From Nocardia anaemiae NBRC 100462 (GTDB lineage Bacteria; Actinomycetota; Actinomycetes; Mycobacteriales; Mycobacteriaceae), in assembly GCF_001612725.1 (NCBI RefSeq), contig NZ_BDAZ01000016.1, positions 1 through 64,000 of the forward strand: a stretch of DNA of 64,000 bases, read 5' to 3'. Each line of letters starts with the position of its first letter. Positions within the stretch are counted from its first letter, which is position 1. Shown here in pieces: positions 56,461 to 64,000 of this stretch. A program made the translations under genes and the position numbers. Under the pieces are notes generated by a model, which saw nothing but the letters and a program-made list of their open reading frames with translations, did no database searches and had not been told where the DNA came from.

Positions 56461-56913
56461 ATGAGCAAGACTAGCCCAGACCTCCCCATCCCGACGATCC
56501 CTGGCAACGGGTTTTCCGGTCTGATGAGTGCCCGAATGCGGGCGTTGGTCACCTGGGGTGACCTCAGCCTCGAGGAACTCGAGGAAGCGACCGAAATCAC
56601 TGCCCGCGAATTCCGCGACTACTTCGCGAACAGCGCAGCCTGGACGACCTGCGATATCGAGCGGGTCGCCGAAGCCCTCGAAGTCGACTTGTTCGACCTA
56701 TTCACCAGCACGCCTGCACCGATCGAGATGCGCATTTCTGAGCTCATTGTTTGGTTCTGGAAGCACTATGACGTTCACTGCCGTGCCTCCGACGTCATCG
56801 ACATGATCGTCGCCAACGTGGACTTGTCACCGTTCGAACAGTGGTGCGCTGTGGTCGAGCGGAGCGACCGCATTGCCATCGAATCGCTGCGCACCCTCGG
56901 GGGTGGACAGTGA
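56461..56913 (+). CDS. Element protein of unknown function, possibly HTH-containing
   Basis: 150 residues. MRALVTWGDLSLEELEEATEITAREFRDYF, followed by ERVAEALEVDLFDLF, resembles an XRE-like helix-turn-helix with an altered turn, so DNA binding is possible. The second half (ISELIVWFWKHYDVHCRASDVIDMI) has no match I know. ATG 56461 has GAGGAAG seven bases upstream; an upstream ATG at 56356 abuts the excisionase stop. Overlaps the next gene by four bases. Confidence 0.72.
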   Translation: MSKTSPDLPIPTIPGNGFSGLMSARMRALVTWGDLSLEELEEATEITAREFRDYFANSAAWTTCDIERVAEALEVDLFDLFTSTPAPIEMRISELIVWFWKHYDVHCRASDVIDMIVANVDLSPFEQWCAVVERSDRIAIESLRTLGGGQ

Positions 56914-57272
56914 CCGGCAACCCGATTGAGCCGCCAACCGCGTTCATGGTCGTCGGCGACGACGGCCTTCCGCGCGGTTTCGTTGACCTGGACAAGCTGC
57001 AGGATGCGGCAACGATCCTCATGTACCGATACGCCGCAGCGGCAGGAGATGACGACGCGATCGACGCCGTCTCTATCGACTGGATCGAGGACGTCGACAC
57101 CGACGCGGCCGGATACATCACGGCCATGGCGCTACCCATGATGGCGAAGAACATCATCGCGCCGATGCTCGAAGTGCTCGGCACGATGTCGCCGGAACTG
57201 GCGGCGAGCTTGCGTTCGAAGTTCGCCGAGTGCCGCGATTACGCGCAGGCCACGCTAGGGGGCGGTGCGTGA
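56910..57272 (+). CDS. Element protein of unknown function
   Basis: 120 residues, acidic in the middle (AGDDDAIDAVSIDWIEDVDTDA), followed by a helical half (AMALPMMAKNIIAPMLEVLGTM, AASLRSKFAECRDYAQATL). No recognisable motif. GTG 56910 overlaps the previous stop (GTGA) and its own stop overlaps the next GTG, so it is part of a translationally coupled chain. Confidence 0.75.
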   Translation: MTGNPIEPPTAFMVVGDDGLPRGFVDLDKLQDAATILMYRYAAAAGDDDAIDAVSIDWIEDVDTDAAGYITAMALPMMAKNIIAPMLEVLGTMSPELAASLRSKFAECRDYAQATLGGGA

Positions 57273-57526
57273 GCGGATCCCTAGATTCCAACGAAGAAGT
57301 CCAGGGCGCGGCCGCTTCGGTCGCCGCGCCTTCGGGCGTGCCCCTCAGCGAGCGCACAGAGGATTTCCTCGAGGCCCGATTGCTCGAGGAGGCCCAGCGG
57401 CACGGGTTTCGGTTGGCTGTCCGCTGCACCAGGTGCAGGCACTGGCTGATCTCCCGTCGAAGTGTCGCAACGCATTTGGGTCCGCGATGCCGCAAGTTGG
57501 CGGGCCAGCAGGAGGCAACCCCATGA
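57269..57526 (+). CDS. Small zinc-knuckle protein (DUF6011-like)
   Basis: 85 residues. The C-terminal half contains CTRCRHWLISRRSVATHLGP then C-R-K, matching in outline the DUF6011-type pattern C-x-x-C ... (S/I)-G-P-x-C seen in phage and plasmid proteins and likely to bind one zinc. The N-terminal half is disordered with a helical stretch (RTEDFLEARLLEEAQRHGFRL). GTG 57269 and the end both overlap neighbours by four bases. Confidence 0.68.
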   Translation: MSGSLDSNEEVQGAAASVAAPSGVPLSERTEDFLEARLLEEAQRHGFRLAVRCTRCRHWLISRRSVATHLGPRCRKLAGQQEATP

Positions 57527-58269
57527 ACGACGCCGCCCTGCTCGACCATGCCCTGATGTACGCGGCCGCCGGATTCCCCGTGCTGCCCATACACCCTCGA
57601 GGCAAAGCGCCCAACGGCAATCTCGCTCGCCGCGGCAAGGACAGCGCCACCATCGACCCGACCGTAATCGGGGAGTGGTGGCGACGCTGCCCCACCGGGA
57701 ACATCGGTATCAGGCCAGTGGAGAACGTCGTGGTGCTGGACGTCGACCCCCGGGCGGGCGGTGACCTCGAGCAGCTGGGGGACCTCCCGCCGACATGGAC
57801 GGCCCGCACGGGTGGCGGCGGCTGGCACCTGTGGTTTCGCCACCGATTCACTCGGCATCCGCGTGGCCAGCTCGGCGGCAAGCGGGGCGTCGACATCAAA
57901 ACCAGTGCTGGATATCTGATCGCGCCGTCGTCGATTCATCGGGACACCGGACGCCGGTACGAGTGGGTGAACGATGCGCCGATCGCGCCCTTGCCCGAGC
58001 ACTTGCGGAGCAAGGTCGAGTATCCGGAACCTGTACGCCCGCAATGGGTTGCTACACCAGCGGGGCGGATGGATGGGTTGGTGCGGGCGGTGGCTGAGGC
58101 CGTACCCGGCAAGCGCAATCAAGTCCTGTTCTGGGCGGCGTGCCGTGCGATCGAGCAGGGCGCCGATCAGGCGGTGCTGGATTTGCTCCGCGCCGCCGCG
58201 TTGACGTGCGGGCTGGACGAGGTCGAGGTCGAGCGGACCCTCCGCTCTGCGGAGAGGCGGTGCGCGTGA
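57523..58269 (+). CDS. Bifunctional primase/polymerase (Prim-Pol) of the element
   Basis: 248 residues. The Prim-Pol N-terminal domain is evident: ALMYAAAGFPVLPIHPRGKAP, the catalytic Asp pair in VVVLDVDPRAGGDL, the His motif GGGGWHLWFRH and the late VDIKTSAGYLIAPSSIH. A short C-terminal helical region (GKRNQVLFWAACRAIEQGAD) follows. It should prime and extend DNA for replication of the excised element; Prim-Pols of this type are found in AICEs and phages. ATG 57523 has AGGAGG upstream. Confidence 0.9.
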   Translation: MNDAALLDHALMYAAAGFPVLPIHPRGKAPNGNLARRGKDSATIDPTVIGEWWRRCPTGNIGIRPVENVVVLDVDPRAGGDLEQLGDLPPTWTARTGGGGWHLWFRHRFTRHPRGQLGGKRGVDIKTSAGYLIAPSSIHRDTGRRYEWVNDAPIAPLPEHLRSKVEYPEPVRPQWVATPAGRMDGLVRAVAEAVPGKRNQVLFWAACRAIEQGADQAVLDLLRAAALTCGLDEVEVERTLRSAERRCA

Positions 58270-59999
58270 GTGTTCCCGACGAGCGTGACGAGTTCGCGAT
58301 GGACCTGGTGGAGGAATTCTGGAACTCCCGCGAGGTGCTCAGGCACATTCGCGCCTACGCCCGCGCCCGCCGCGCCGGACCGTGGGGGACGCTCGGCGTC
58401 GCGATGGTACGCACGGTGACCGCGATCCCCCACACCGTGACCCTGCCGCCCTTGGTCGGCGGAAAGATGTCGCTCAACCTCTTCGTTGCCCTGGTCGGGT
58501 CATCCGGCGGCGGCAAGGGCACGTGCGAAGCAGCTGGACGCGACGCACTGGCGTGCAGCTATGACCCGACCATGCGGAACCTGGTCGACATCGAAGAGTT
58601 CCCTCTCGGCTCGGGTGAAGGCATCGCGAGAACCTTCCGGTCGGCCGGACTTGCCGACGAGGAACCCAACGACCGCGGGCACGCGCTGTTCAACGCCCCC
58701 GAGGTCGACACCCTCGCCGCACTGATGGAACGCAGTGGGGCTACCCTTGAGGGTGAGCTGCGCAAGCTGTACTCCGGCGAGAGCGTCGGATTCAACAACG
58801 CCGGGAAGGCGACCCGGTCGGTCGTCCGGGCGCACAGCTATCGCGCCTGCCTCATCGTCGGCGTACAGCCGCTGCGCGCCAAGACCTTGCTCGACGGCGC
58901 GGACGGCGGCACCCCTCAGCGCCTGTTGTGGTTGCCCGTCATTGACGAGGACGCACCCGATCGCCAACCGGAAGCACCGGCGCAATGGGTCGTGAAGATG
59001 CCACACCCAATCTGGACTCCGGGCGACCTTGCGGTTCCAGACCGGGCGCGACAAGCGATCGACACCGCGCGGTTGGCTCGGCTGCGCGGCCAGACCGACG
59101 ACAGTCACGCTCTGGATGGTCACGCGCTGCTGTCTCAGTTGAAGGTCGCCGCCGCCCTGATGGCGCTCGAGGGCCGAACCGCGATCGATGACGAGGACTG
59201 GGAGCTCTCTCAGATCGTCATGGCCGTATCGAACGCCACTCGCCGCCAGATTCAGAAAGCGACTGCGGCCGCCGCGCAGCGCACCAACAAGGCGCGCGCA
59301 TTGGCCGTGGCCGAGCGTGACGAGATCGTCGGCAACAGCAAGTTCGAGCGGGCGTGTGATCGGGTCCTGTATTGGCTCAAGAAAGGCCCCGCAGTGCGCA
59401 CCGAATTGCGGCGCAAATTGAAGGCCGATATCCGTGAGAATTACGACGCAGCTGTCGCCGAGTTAATCGACCGCAACATTGTCTGTGAACACAAGGTCGA
59501 CGGCAAACCGGTCTTGGAACTCGTACCCGAGGGACTCAGGGACTCAGGGACTCAAACGTCGGATATGGCATCTGACCTGCGAGTTGATGACAGTCACGAC
59601 AGGGACTCAGGCGGGGACTCGAGTCCCTTGGGAGAGTGGAGCGAGTCCCCCGAGTCCCTCGATGGAGTCCCTAGGGATTTGGCTACTACCTGCGAAAACG
59701 ATGCCCGAGTCCCTGAGTCCCTGAGTCCCTCGGTCGTACCTCTCGATCGACGGGAGAAAGTGCGCGGTTACGTCACAGCAAAGGTCGGCAAAGCCAACGG
59801 CGAATTCGTCACAGCCACGGCACTGACCCAGGTCATGTCCGGCATAACCGGGGACCGCGAACTGCTCCCCGGAGTCCTCGCCGATCTCGTCGCCGAGGGC
59901 GTGCTCATCGCTGGACAGGTTCCGGACAAGCGCAAGGGCACCATCGGCTACCGGACGGCGGGGGTGAGGGCTGGTGACCCCATTCCGCGCAGAGGATGA
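58266..59999 (+). CDS. Helicase-like replication ATPase (DUF3987-type) containing an iteron array
   Basis: 577 residues. The ATPase core starts near residue 60: Walker A-like VGSSGGGKGT, an acidic Walker B candidate ALFNAPEVDTL, sensor LIVGVQP and an Arg-finger-like TPQRLLW. This fits the primase-linked helicases often labelled DUF3987. Residues 375-440 form a winged helix (ERACDRVLYWLKKGPAVRTELRRKL), and residues 505-577 another small domain. Between them, about residues 420-490, is a Ser/Asp/Glu-rich linker encoded by the GGGACTC repeats. Overlaps the Prim-Pol gene by four bases, so the two proteins are made together and probably form the element's replisome. Confidence 0.78.
   Translation: MSVPDERDEFAMDLVEEFWNSREVLRHIRAYARARRAGPWGTLGVAMVRTVTAIPHTVTLPPLVGGKMSLNLFVALVGSSGGGKGTCEAAGRDALACSYDPTMRNLVDIEEFPLGSGEGIARTFRSAGLADEEPNDRGHALFNAPEVDTLAALMERSGATLEGELRKLYSGESVGFNNAGKATRSVVRAHSYRACLIVGVQPLRAKTLLDGADGGTPQRLLWLPVIDEDAPDRQPEAPAQWVVKMPHPIWTPGDLAVPDRARQAIDTARLARLRGQTDDSHALDGHALLSQLKVAAALMALEGRTAIDDEDWELSQIVMAVSNATRRQIQKATAAAAQRTNKARALAVAERDEIVGNSKFERACDRVLYWLKKGPAVRTELRRKLKADIRENYDAAVAELIDRNIVCEHKVDGKPVLELVPEGLRDSGTQTSDMASDLRVDDSHDRDSGGDSSPLGEWSESPESLDGVPRDLATTCENDARVPESLSPSVVPLDRREKVRGYVTAKVGKANGEFVTATALTQVMSGITGDRELLPGVLADLVAEGVLIAGQVPDKRKGTIGYRTAGVRAGDPIPRRG
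59527..59733. repeat. Iteron-like array inside the helicase gene (candidate replication origin)
   Basis: Twelve copies of the 7-mer GGGACTC in 207 bases. Five point right (59531, 59539, 59547, 59602, 59614) and seven are inverted as GAGTCCC (59621, 59643, 59652, 59665, 59707, 59715, 59723). The two orientations meet at 59614-59627 in the perfect palindrome GGGACTCGAGTCCC. The outer blocks 59527-59553 and 59707-59733 are exact 27-bp inverted repeats. Copies within blocks are spaced 8 bp apart, so each is read in a different codon frame and the repeat is a DNA feature, not a protein one. Confidence 0.88.
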
Positions 60000-60333
60000 C
60001 CGCGAAACCAGGACGCTGTTCCACTGTGTCGACTTCACTCTGACCCAGCGCGCCCTCGCCGGGCGCCCGGCACCCACCACGGTTGTAGCCCTCCGTGCCC
60101 GACTCGAGGCAGCCATCCGCGACACCACTGGCCACGCCACCACCTCCGGCCCGATCGGCGTCCGGGAAGCCTCCCGAATCCTGCGTTGCGGCGAACGTCA
60201 TGTGCGCCGCTTCGCTCCGGAAATGGGCGGAACCGTGATATCCGGACGCTGGGTATTCGACCGCGAGAAAGTGGAGGAATTCGCGCGCGCACCACGCGTT
60301 CGCCGATACCGGAAATGTCCGCGCACGGACTGA
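59974..60333 (+). CDS. HTH protein following the replication genes
   Basis: 119 residues. The C-terminal half carries an excisionase/MerR-like winged HTH (IGVREASRILRCGERHVRRF, GRWVFDREKVEEFA) and a basic tail (RAPRVRRYRKCPR). The N-terminal half (RALAGRPAPTTVVALRARLEAAIRD) is helical. GTG 59974 overlaps the helicase gene by 26 bases. It could be the iteron-binding initiator or a regulator of the downstream tail gene; neither is shown. Confidence 0.75.
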   Translation: MTPFRAEDDRETRTLFHCVDFTLTQRALAGRPAPTTVVALRARLEAAIRDTTGHATTSGPIGVREASRILRCGERHVRRFAPEMGGTVISGRWVFDREKVEEFARAPRVRRYRKCPRTD

Positions 60334-60419
60334 TTTCTGTACGCCGATAACCCCCATCGATACCGTCGAAATCGCTGTCTTACCTGGGGCAGCGGGCGGT
60401 ATGGAAGTTAGCGGGTAAG

Positions 60420-60460
60420 GCGGCTCACAGGGGCTTTATTCCTTTCACCTTGTGAGCCGC
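60420..60460 (+). terminator. Hairpin between the replication genes and the tail genes
   Basis: GCGGCTCACA (60420-60429) and its exact reverse complement (60451-60460) enclose a 21-base loop. It lies in the 159-base gap 60334-60492, the only sizable break in the rightward gene chain. It probably separates an early and a late transcript, as terminator or antitermination site. Confidence 0.5.
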
Positions 60461-60492
60461 TTCCCGTATTCGATGCGGGACGGTGAACTGAA

Positions 60493-60651
60493 ATGCACGA
60501 GGATCCACGGGACTTTCTGATCGACGGGTGCGTCGCATTCCTGCGCGAACTGCCCGATCCCGAATTCGAGCTCATCCTCCTGCGCGCTCGACCGCCGGAA
60601 CCCGACCCTGATCGCGGCCCCAAGTCGCCGAGCGTTCGGAGTGCCGCGTGA
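60493..60651 (+). CDS. Small protein ahead of the tape-measure gene
   Basis: 52 residues: DFLIDGCVAFLRELPDPEFELIL, then LRARPPEPDPDRGPKSPSV. The segment with L-P-D-x-E-F followed by R-A-R-P-P resembles the C-termini of tail assembly chaperones that precede tape-measure genes in actinophages, but it is far shorter than those and no slippery frameshift site is apparent. The stop overlaps the next GTG by four bases (GTGA). A shortened chaperone or an unrelated small protein are both possible. Confidence 0.6.
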   Translation: MHEDPRDFLIDGCVAFLRELPDPEFELILLRARPPEPDPDRGPKSPSVRSAA

Positions 60652-63600
60652 CCGAGGCCATCGAACTAGCGACGGCGTACGTCAGCATCACAGGAGCGAC
60701 CGACAAGCTAGCCCGTTCGATCAAGGACGCTATCCGTGGCGGACAGCTCTACGCGGACCGTAACCCGATCAACATCAAAGCGGCCGTCGACGTCTCCCAC
60801 ATCGGTTCGGTGGAAATCCCGGTCACCGCGGACACGAGCCGTTTCGACACTCAGGTACACGACGCGATTCGCGACGCGCAAGCCTACGCCGACGCCCACC
60901 CGATCAGCATCCGCGCCAACGTCGACGTCTCCCACGTCGGCAACGTCAACGTCGACGTAGTCCCGGACTTCTCCCTGTTCGCGGACCGCATGGCGGTCGG
61001 GCTGGCGCTACTGCAGGCCCAACATCAGTGGAACGTCGGTGTCGGCGTCCAAATCAACTCCGCCGCAGCACTCGCCGCGATGGCCGCACTGCACGCCCAG
61101 CTGCAGGGCATGGCTAGCCCGATCCAGCAGAACGTCAACGTCGACGTTGACCGGTCAGGACTGGACCGCCTACGTTCGGTCGGCTCCCTCGGAGACCTGA
61201 CCAAAGCCGCGGGAGCGACCGCAGCGGCAGGCGCCGGCATCGCAGCGATCGGCGGCGCGGCAGGCGCGGCCCTCGGCGCGGTCGGTGCGCTCGGCGTCGG
61301 AATCACCGCACTCGGACCCGCGGCCGCCGCAGCGGCAGCGACGGTAGCGGTAGGCGTCCAGGGCATCGGCGACGCGTTCAAAGCCCTATCCGCAGCGGAG
61401 GACTCCGCGGGCGCCGATGGGCAGGCTCAGGCGAAAGCTGTTGCCGCAGCACAAGAGCAGGTCGTCACGGCGTTGGAGAACGTCGAGACCGCGCAACAGA
61501 ACCTGTCGGATGCGCAGAAGGATGCCCGCGACGCCACCGACGACATCGCCAAGGCATACAAGGAAGCCGCCGACGAGCTCGAGGACTACCAACTCAAGGT
61601 GCGCGACGCCTCCCTCAGTGAGAAGGAAGCCGCGCTCGCCCTCAAGGAAGCACAGAAGGATCTCGCCAAGGCCAAGCCCGAAGACCGCGAGAAGGCACTG
61701 CTGCGCGTTGAACGCGCCGAACTACGGCTAGCCGAAGCGCAGGAAAAGAACCGCGACACCCAAGAAGCAGCGGCCGACGCCCAGGCCAAGGGAATCGAAG
61801 GCAGCGACAAGGTTGTCGCCGCGAAAGACAAGGCGGCACAAGCAGATCAACGCGTCGCCGACGCACAGAAGGCTGTACAGAAGGCCTACGACCAAGTCGC
61901 CAAGGCACAGAAGGCGGTCGCCGATGCCTCGAGTAGCTCGTCGTCGGCTCAGGACAAAGCCGCGCAGGCGTTGGCCAAGCTGAGCCCCAACGCTCAGGCA
62001 TTCGTGCTTGCTGCCCGTGACGTCAAGTCGTCGTGGGATGACCTCGTCGCAACCCCCACCCAGGACGCCCTATTCGCTGGCGCCGACGCCGGTATCAAGG
62101 ACCTCGCGGCAGTATCGTTGCCGACTCTGGGTGTCGGCATGACCGCGGTCGCGACGTCGATCAACGCGCTGACCAAGGATTTCGCCCAGTTCTGGAAGGC
62201 ACCGGAGAACCTCGCCGGTATCCAGTCAATATTCGCGGGCACCGCGAGCTTTATTGATGGCATGGGCCCCGGCCTGAAGCAGGCCACCACCGGGTTCTTG
62301 TCGATCGGGAAAGCATTCGAGCCGGTCGCGGAGAAGATCGGCGGCCAGGTCGCCGGACTGTTCGGCAACATCGGCCAAGCGTTCACCGACGCTTTCGAAA
62401 GTGGCGCTCTCACAAAGCTTTTCGACACCTTCGGCAACATCATCGAAGGACTCGGCGGCGGACTGAAAGCGGTGGTCGACGGCCTCATCGACATCGGCAA
62501 CACCGTCGGCCCCAGCCTCGGCCCGCTGTTCCTGACCTTGGGCGAAGCCTTCAAGGCACTAGCCCCGTCGCTGGGCTCGATCGGCAAGGTATTCGCGGAC
62601 ACCTTCACCAAGCTCATCCCCCCGCTGACGGTTTTCATCGACGCACTCTTGCGCGGACTCGAACCGGTACTACCGGTCATCGGGAAGCTACTCGAAAGCC
62701 TCATGGGGGCACTCACCCCACTGATAGGGCCCATGAGTCAGATCGCGGTGACCATCGGGGAAGCCCTGGTCAAGGCTATCGATGCGCTCGCACCTTCTAT
62801 CGGCCCGATCGGCACAGCGTTCGCGGCACTGATTACCGCGGTCGCGCCGTTGCTGCCCGTGTTCGCGGAACTGGTCTCCAATATCTTGCAAGCCCTCGCC
62901 CCGGCGCTGACAACGATCTTCAACGCGCTCGGCCCGGTCGTGCAGCAATTCGCCGACGCCTTCCTACCGGTCATCAAGGACATGGCGCCCGTGCTGGCTG
63001 ACGTCGCGAAAACCCTGGGGCAGGCGATCGCACAGGCGATTACCGACCTCGCCCCGATCCTGCCGCCACTGATCAAGGCGTGGGGTGACCTGTTGCTGTC
63101 GGTAACCCCGATCCTGCCCGAGTTCGCGAAGCTCGCCGCGGAGATCCTGCCACCACTGACCCAACTCCTGATCGAAATGTCACCGGTCATCATCGACATG
63201 ATGAAGGCGTTCACCGCGCTCATCAACGACGTCATCATCCCGATCGTCATCCCGGTGATGGAGCAGTTCGGCGGCACCGTGAAAACGGCCATCGAAACCG
63301 CCGTATCGGCCGTGAGTGCCGCCAAGGACTTCCTCAAAGGCGCAATGGAAGACATTGGCGGATTCTTCAGCGACGCAGCCGATTTCATCGGCAAAGCGTG
63401 GGGCGGTGTCGTGCACGGTATCGCTGTCGGCGTCAAGGCGCTCGGCGACCTCATCCAGAAGATCCCCACCAAAATCGCCGGGATCTCCATCCCTGGAGCC
63501 GATGACATCAACAACTTCGGCAAGAGCCTCTCGGACTGGGGTACCGCCCACCTTGCCGTCGGCGGTCTGCTGCGCGGACCTGGCACCGGGACAAGCGATT

Positions 63601-64000
63601 CGATCATCGCCGCAGTGTCCAACGGCGAGTTCGTCGTCAACGCCGCAGCGACATCCAAGACGCTGCCGCTGCTGCAGGCGATCAACGCCGGGTGGGTGCC
63701 GTCCGCGGACTTCCTGCACGGCATGATCCCCGGATTCGCGACCGGCGGCAGGGTGCCCGGCAAGGCGTTCGCCGAATCCATGGACTCCGCGGGATATCTG
63801 ATGGGTGGATTCTCCCGGACCTCGATCGACTGCTCAGGCATGGTCGCTGCCACCGTCAACGACGCGCTTGGTCTCGACCCATTCGGCGCCGGCCGAATGT
63901 CCACACAGACCGAAGGTTCATGGCTCAAGTCCAAGGGAGCCTTGCCCGGTCTCGGCGGCCCCGGTGACATGGCTATCGCTTGGTATGACAACGGCGGCGG
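60648..64000 (+). CDS. Phage tail tape-measure protein with NlpC/P60-like end, cut by window edge
   Basis: At least 1117 residues from GTG 60648 (GGAG 8 bases upstream), open to the right edge. Residues 1-110 hold a duplicated segment (NPINIKAAVDVSHIGSVEI and HPISIRANVDVSHVGNVNV). Residues 180-250 are an Ala/Gly-rich hydrophobic zone, 250-430 a long coiled coil (EAQKDLAKAKPEDREKALLR), then many hydrophobic repeats with L-x-P-(L/I) turns up to residue 900, typical of tape-measure proteins. At the end TSIDC1062SGMVAATV with a Gly-rich continuation is the start of an NlpC/P60-like peptidoglycan hydrolase. It should set tail length and help DNA cross the wall. Confidence 0.9.
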   Translation, partial: MTEAIELATAYVSITGATDKLARSIKDAIRGGQLYADRNPINIKAAVDVSHIGSVEIPVTADTSRFDTQVHDAIRDAQAYADAHPISIRANVDVSHVGNVNVDVVPDFSLFADRMAVGLALLQAQHQWNVGVGVQINSAAALAAMAALHAQLQGMASPIQQNVNVDVDRSGLDRLRSVGSLGDLTKAAGATAAAGAGIAAIGGAAGAALGAVGALGVGITALGPAAAAAAATVAVGVQGIGDAFKALSAAEDSAGADGQAQAKAVAAAQEQVVTALENVETAQQNLSDAQKDARDATDDIAKAYKEAADELEDYQLKVRDASLSEKEAALALKEAQKDLAKAKPEDREKALLRVERAELRLAEAQEKNRDTQEAAADAQAKGIEGSDKVVAAKDKAAQADQRVADAQKAVQKAYDQVAKAQKAVADASSSSSSAQDKAAQALAKLSPNAQAFVLAARDVKSSWDDLVATPTQDALFAGADAGIKDLAAVSLPTLGVGMTAVATSINALTKDFAQFWKAPENLAGIQSIFAGTASFIDGMGPGLKQATTGFLSIGKAFEPVAEKIGGQVAGLFGNIGQAFTDAFESGALTKLFDTFGNIIEGLGGGLKAVVDGLIDIGNTVGPSLGPLFLTLGEAFKALAPSLGSIGKVFADTFTKLIPPLTVFIDALLRGLEPVLPVIGKLLESLMGALTPLIGPMSQIAVTIGEALVKAIDALAPSIGPIGTAFAALITAVAPLLPVFAELVSNILQALAPALTTIFNALGPVVQQFADAFLPVIKDMAPVLADVAKTLGQAIAQAITDLAPILPPLIKAWGDLLLSVTPILPEFAKLAAEILPPLTQLLIEMSPVIIDMMKAFTALINDVIIPIVIPVMEQFGGTVKTAIETAVSAVSAAKDFLKGAMEDIGGFFSDAADFIGKAWGGVVHGIAVGVKALGDLIQKIPTKIAGISIPGADDINNFGKSLSDWGTAHLAVGGLLRGPGTGTSDSIIAAVSNGEFVVNAAATSKTLPLLQAINAGWVPSADFLHGMIPGFATGGRVPGKAFAESMDSAGYLMGGFSRTSIDCSGMVAATVNDALGLDPFGAGRMSTQTEGSWLKSKGALPGLGGPGDMAIAWYDNGG

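Noticed and set aside
59527..59733. A CRISPR array
   Set aside because: The units are 7 bases long, in both orientations and inside a coding frame. Repeat length and spacer regularity do not fit CRISPR, and no cas genes are present. I saw no CRISPR array anywhere in the window.
54324..60333. A conjugative AICE
   Set aside because: The Prim-Pol replication module fits, but no FtsK/TraB-type translocase or transfer genes are visible and a tail tape-measure gene follows. Genes beyond the window could change this.
62738..63991. A 417-codon open frame on the minus strand opposite the tape-measure gene
   Set aside because: It is the antisense shadow of a high-GC gene. The plus strand is open for over 1100 codons with clear tape-measure and NlpC/P60 features, while the minus frame shows low-complexity Ser/Ala/Pro/Met sequence and no domain.

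Overview
This window looks like chromosome from a high-GC mycolic-acid actinomycete, most likely Nocardia or a close relative. The evidence is strong GC bias at third codon positions, frequent GTG and TTG starts, a SigC-type sigma factor, and two blocks whose gene order I recall from Mycobacterium tuberculosis: hisN with a fadE24/fadE23 pair, and prfB - mscS - small membrane protein - ftsE - ftsX - smpB - ssrA. The species call is inference; no database was searched.

Layout. 1-7822 is a respiratory and copper block: ctaD (cut by the window edge), a small Cys-rich protein, a CopD-CtaG fusion, a Cu(I) P1B ATPase, a zinc-binding membrane anti-sigma factor and, divergent from it, sigC. 7831-13587 holds a transposase relic, a VOC protein, an iron-siderophore-type ABC importer (binding lipoprotein, permease, ATPase), a STAS protein, a DoxX protein with a long 11-residue-repeat tail, and a hydrolase remnant. 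13588-21380 is a five-gene catabolic operon (flavin monooxygenase, serine esterase, alcohol dehydrogenase, acyl-CoA ligase, amidohydrolase) divergent from a TetR gene with a palindromic operator between them. 21377-25908 holds an epoxide hydrolase and a galactokinase/Na+-symporter group. 26103-28887 is a compact operon of a pyruvoyl-dependent arginine decarboxylase, a GNAT-like protein and a membrane diguanylate cyclase.

28968-43456 carries a DUF6319-like protein, a PepSY membrane protein with a partner membrane protein, two tandem acyl-CoA synthetases, a secreted protein, the acyl-CoA dehydrogenase pair under a double palindromic operator, a GT39-type enzyme, a 23-codon ORF with a perfect ribosome binding site and its own terminator, a secreted beta-propeller protein and hisN. 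43562-53850 carries an FMN reductase with a divergent XRE regulator, then the housekeeping run prfB to smpB with recQ, a Tat-exported phosphoesterase and an EamA transporter inserted.

At 53916-54283 lies ssrA (tmRNA), and its 3' end is occupied by an integrated element that runs past the right edge: tyrosine integrase, XRE repressor, divergent excisionase-like HTH, a chain of overlapping small genes, a Prim-Pol, a helicase-like ATPase whose coding sequence contains a 12-copy iteron-like array, another HTH protein, and directly afterwards a large phage tape-measure protein with a C-terminal NlpC/P60-like domain. No head or packaging genes lie between the replication and tail genes. This makes the element unlike a standard tailed prophage and the best candidate here for something undescribed.
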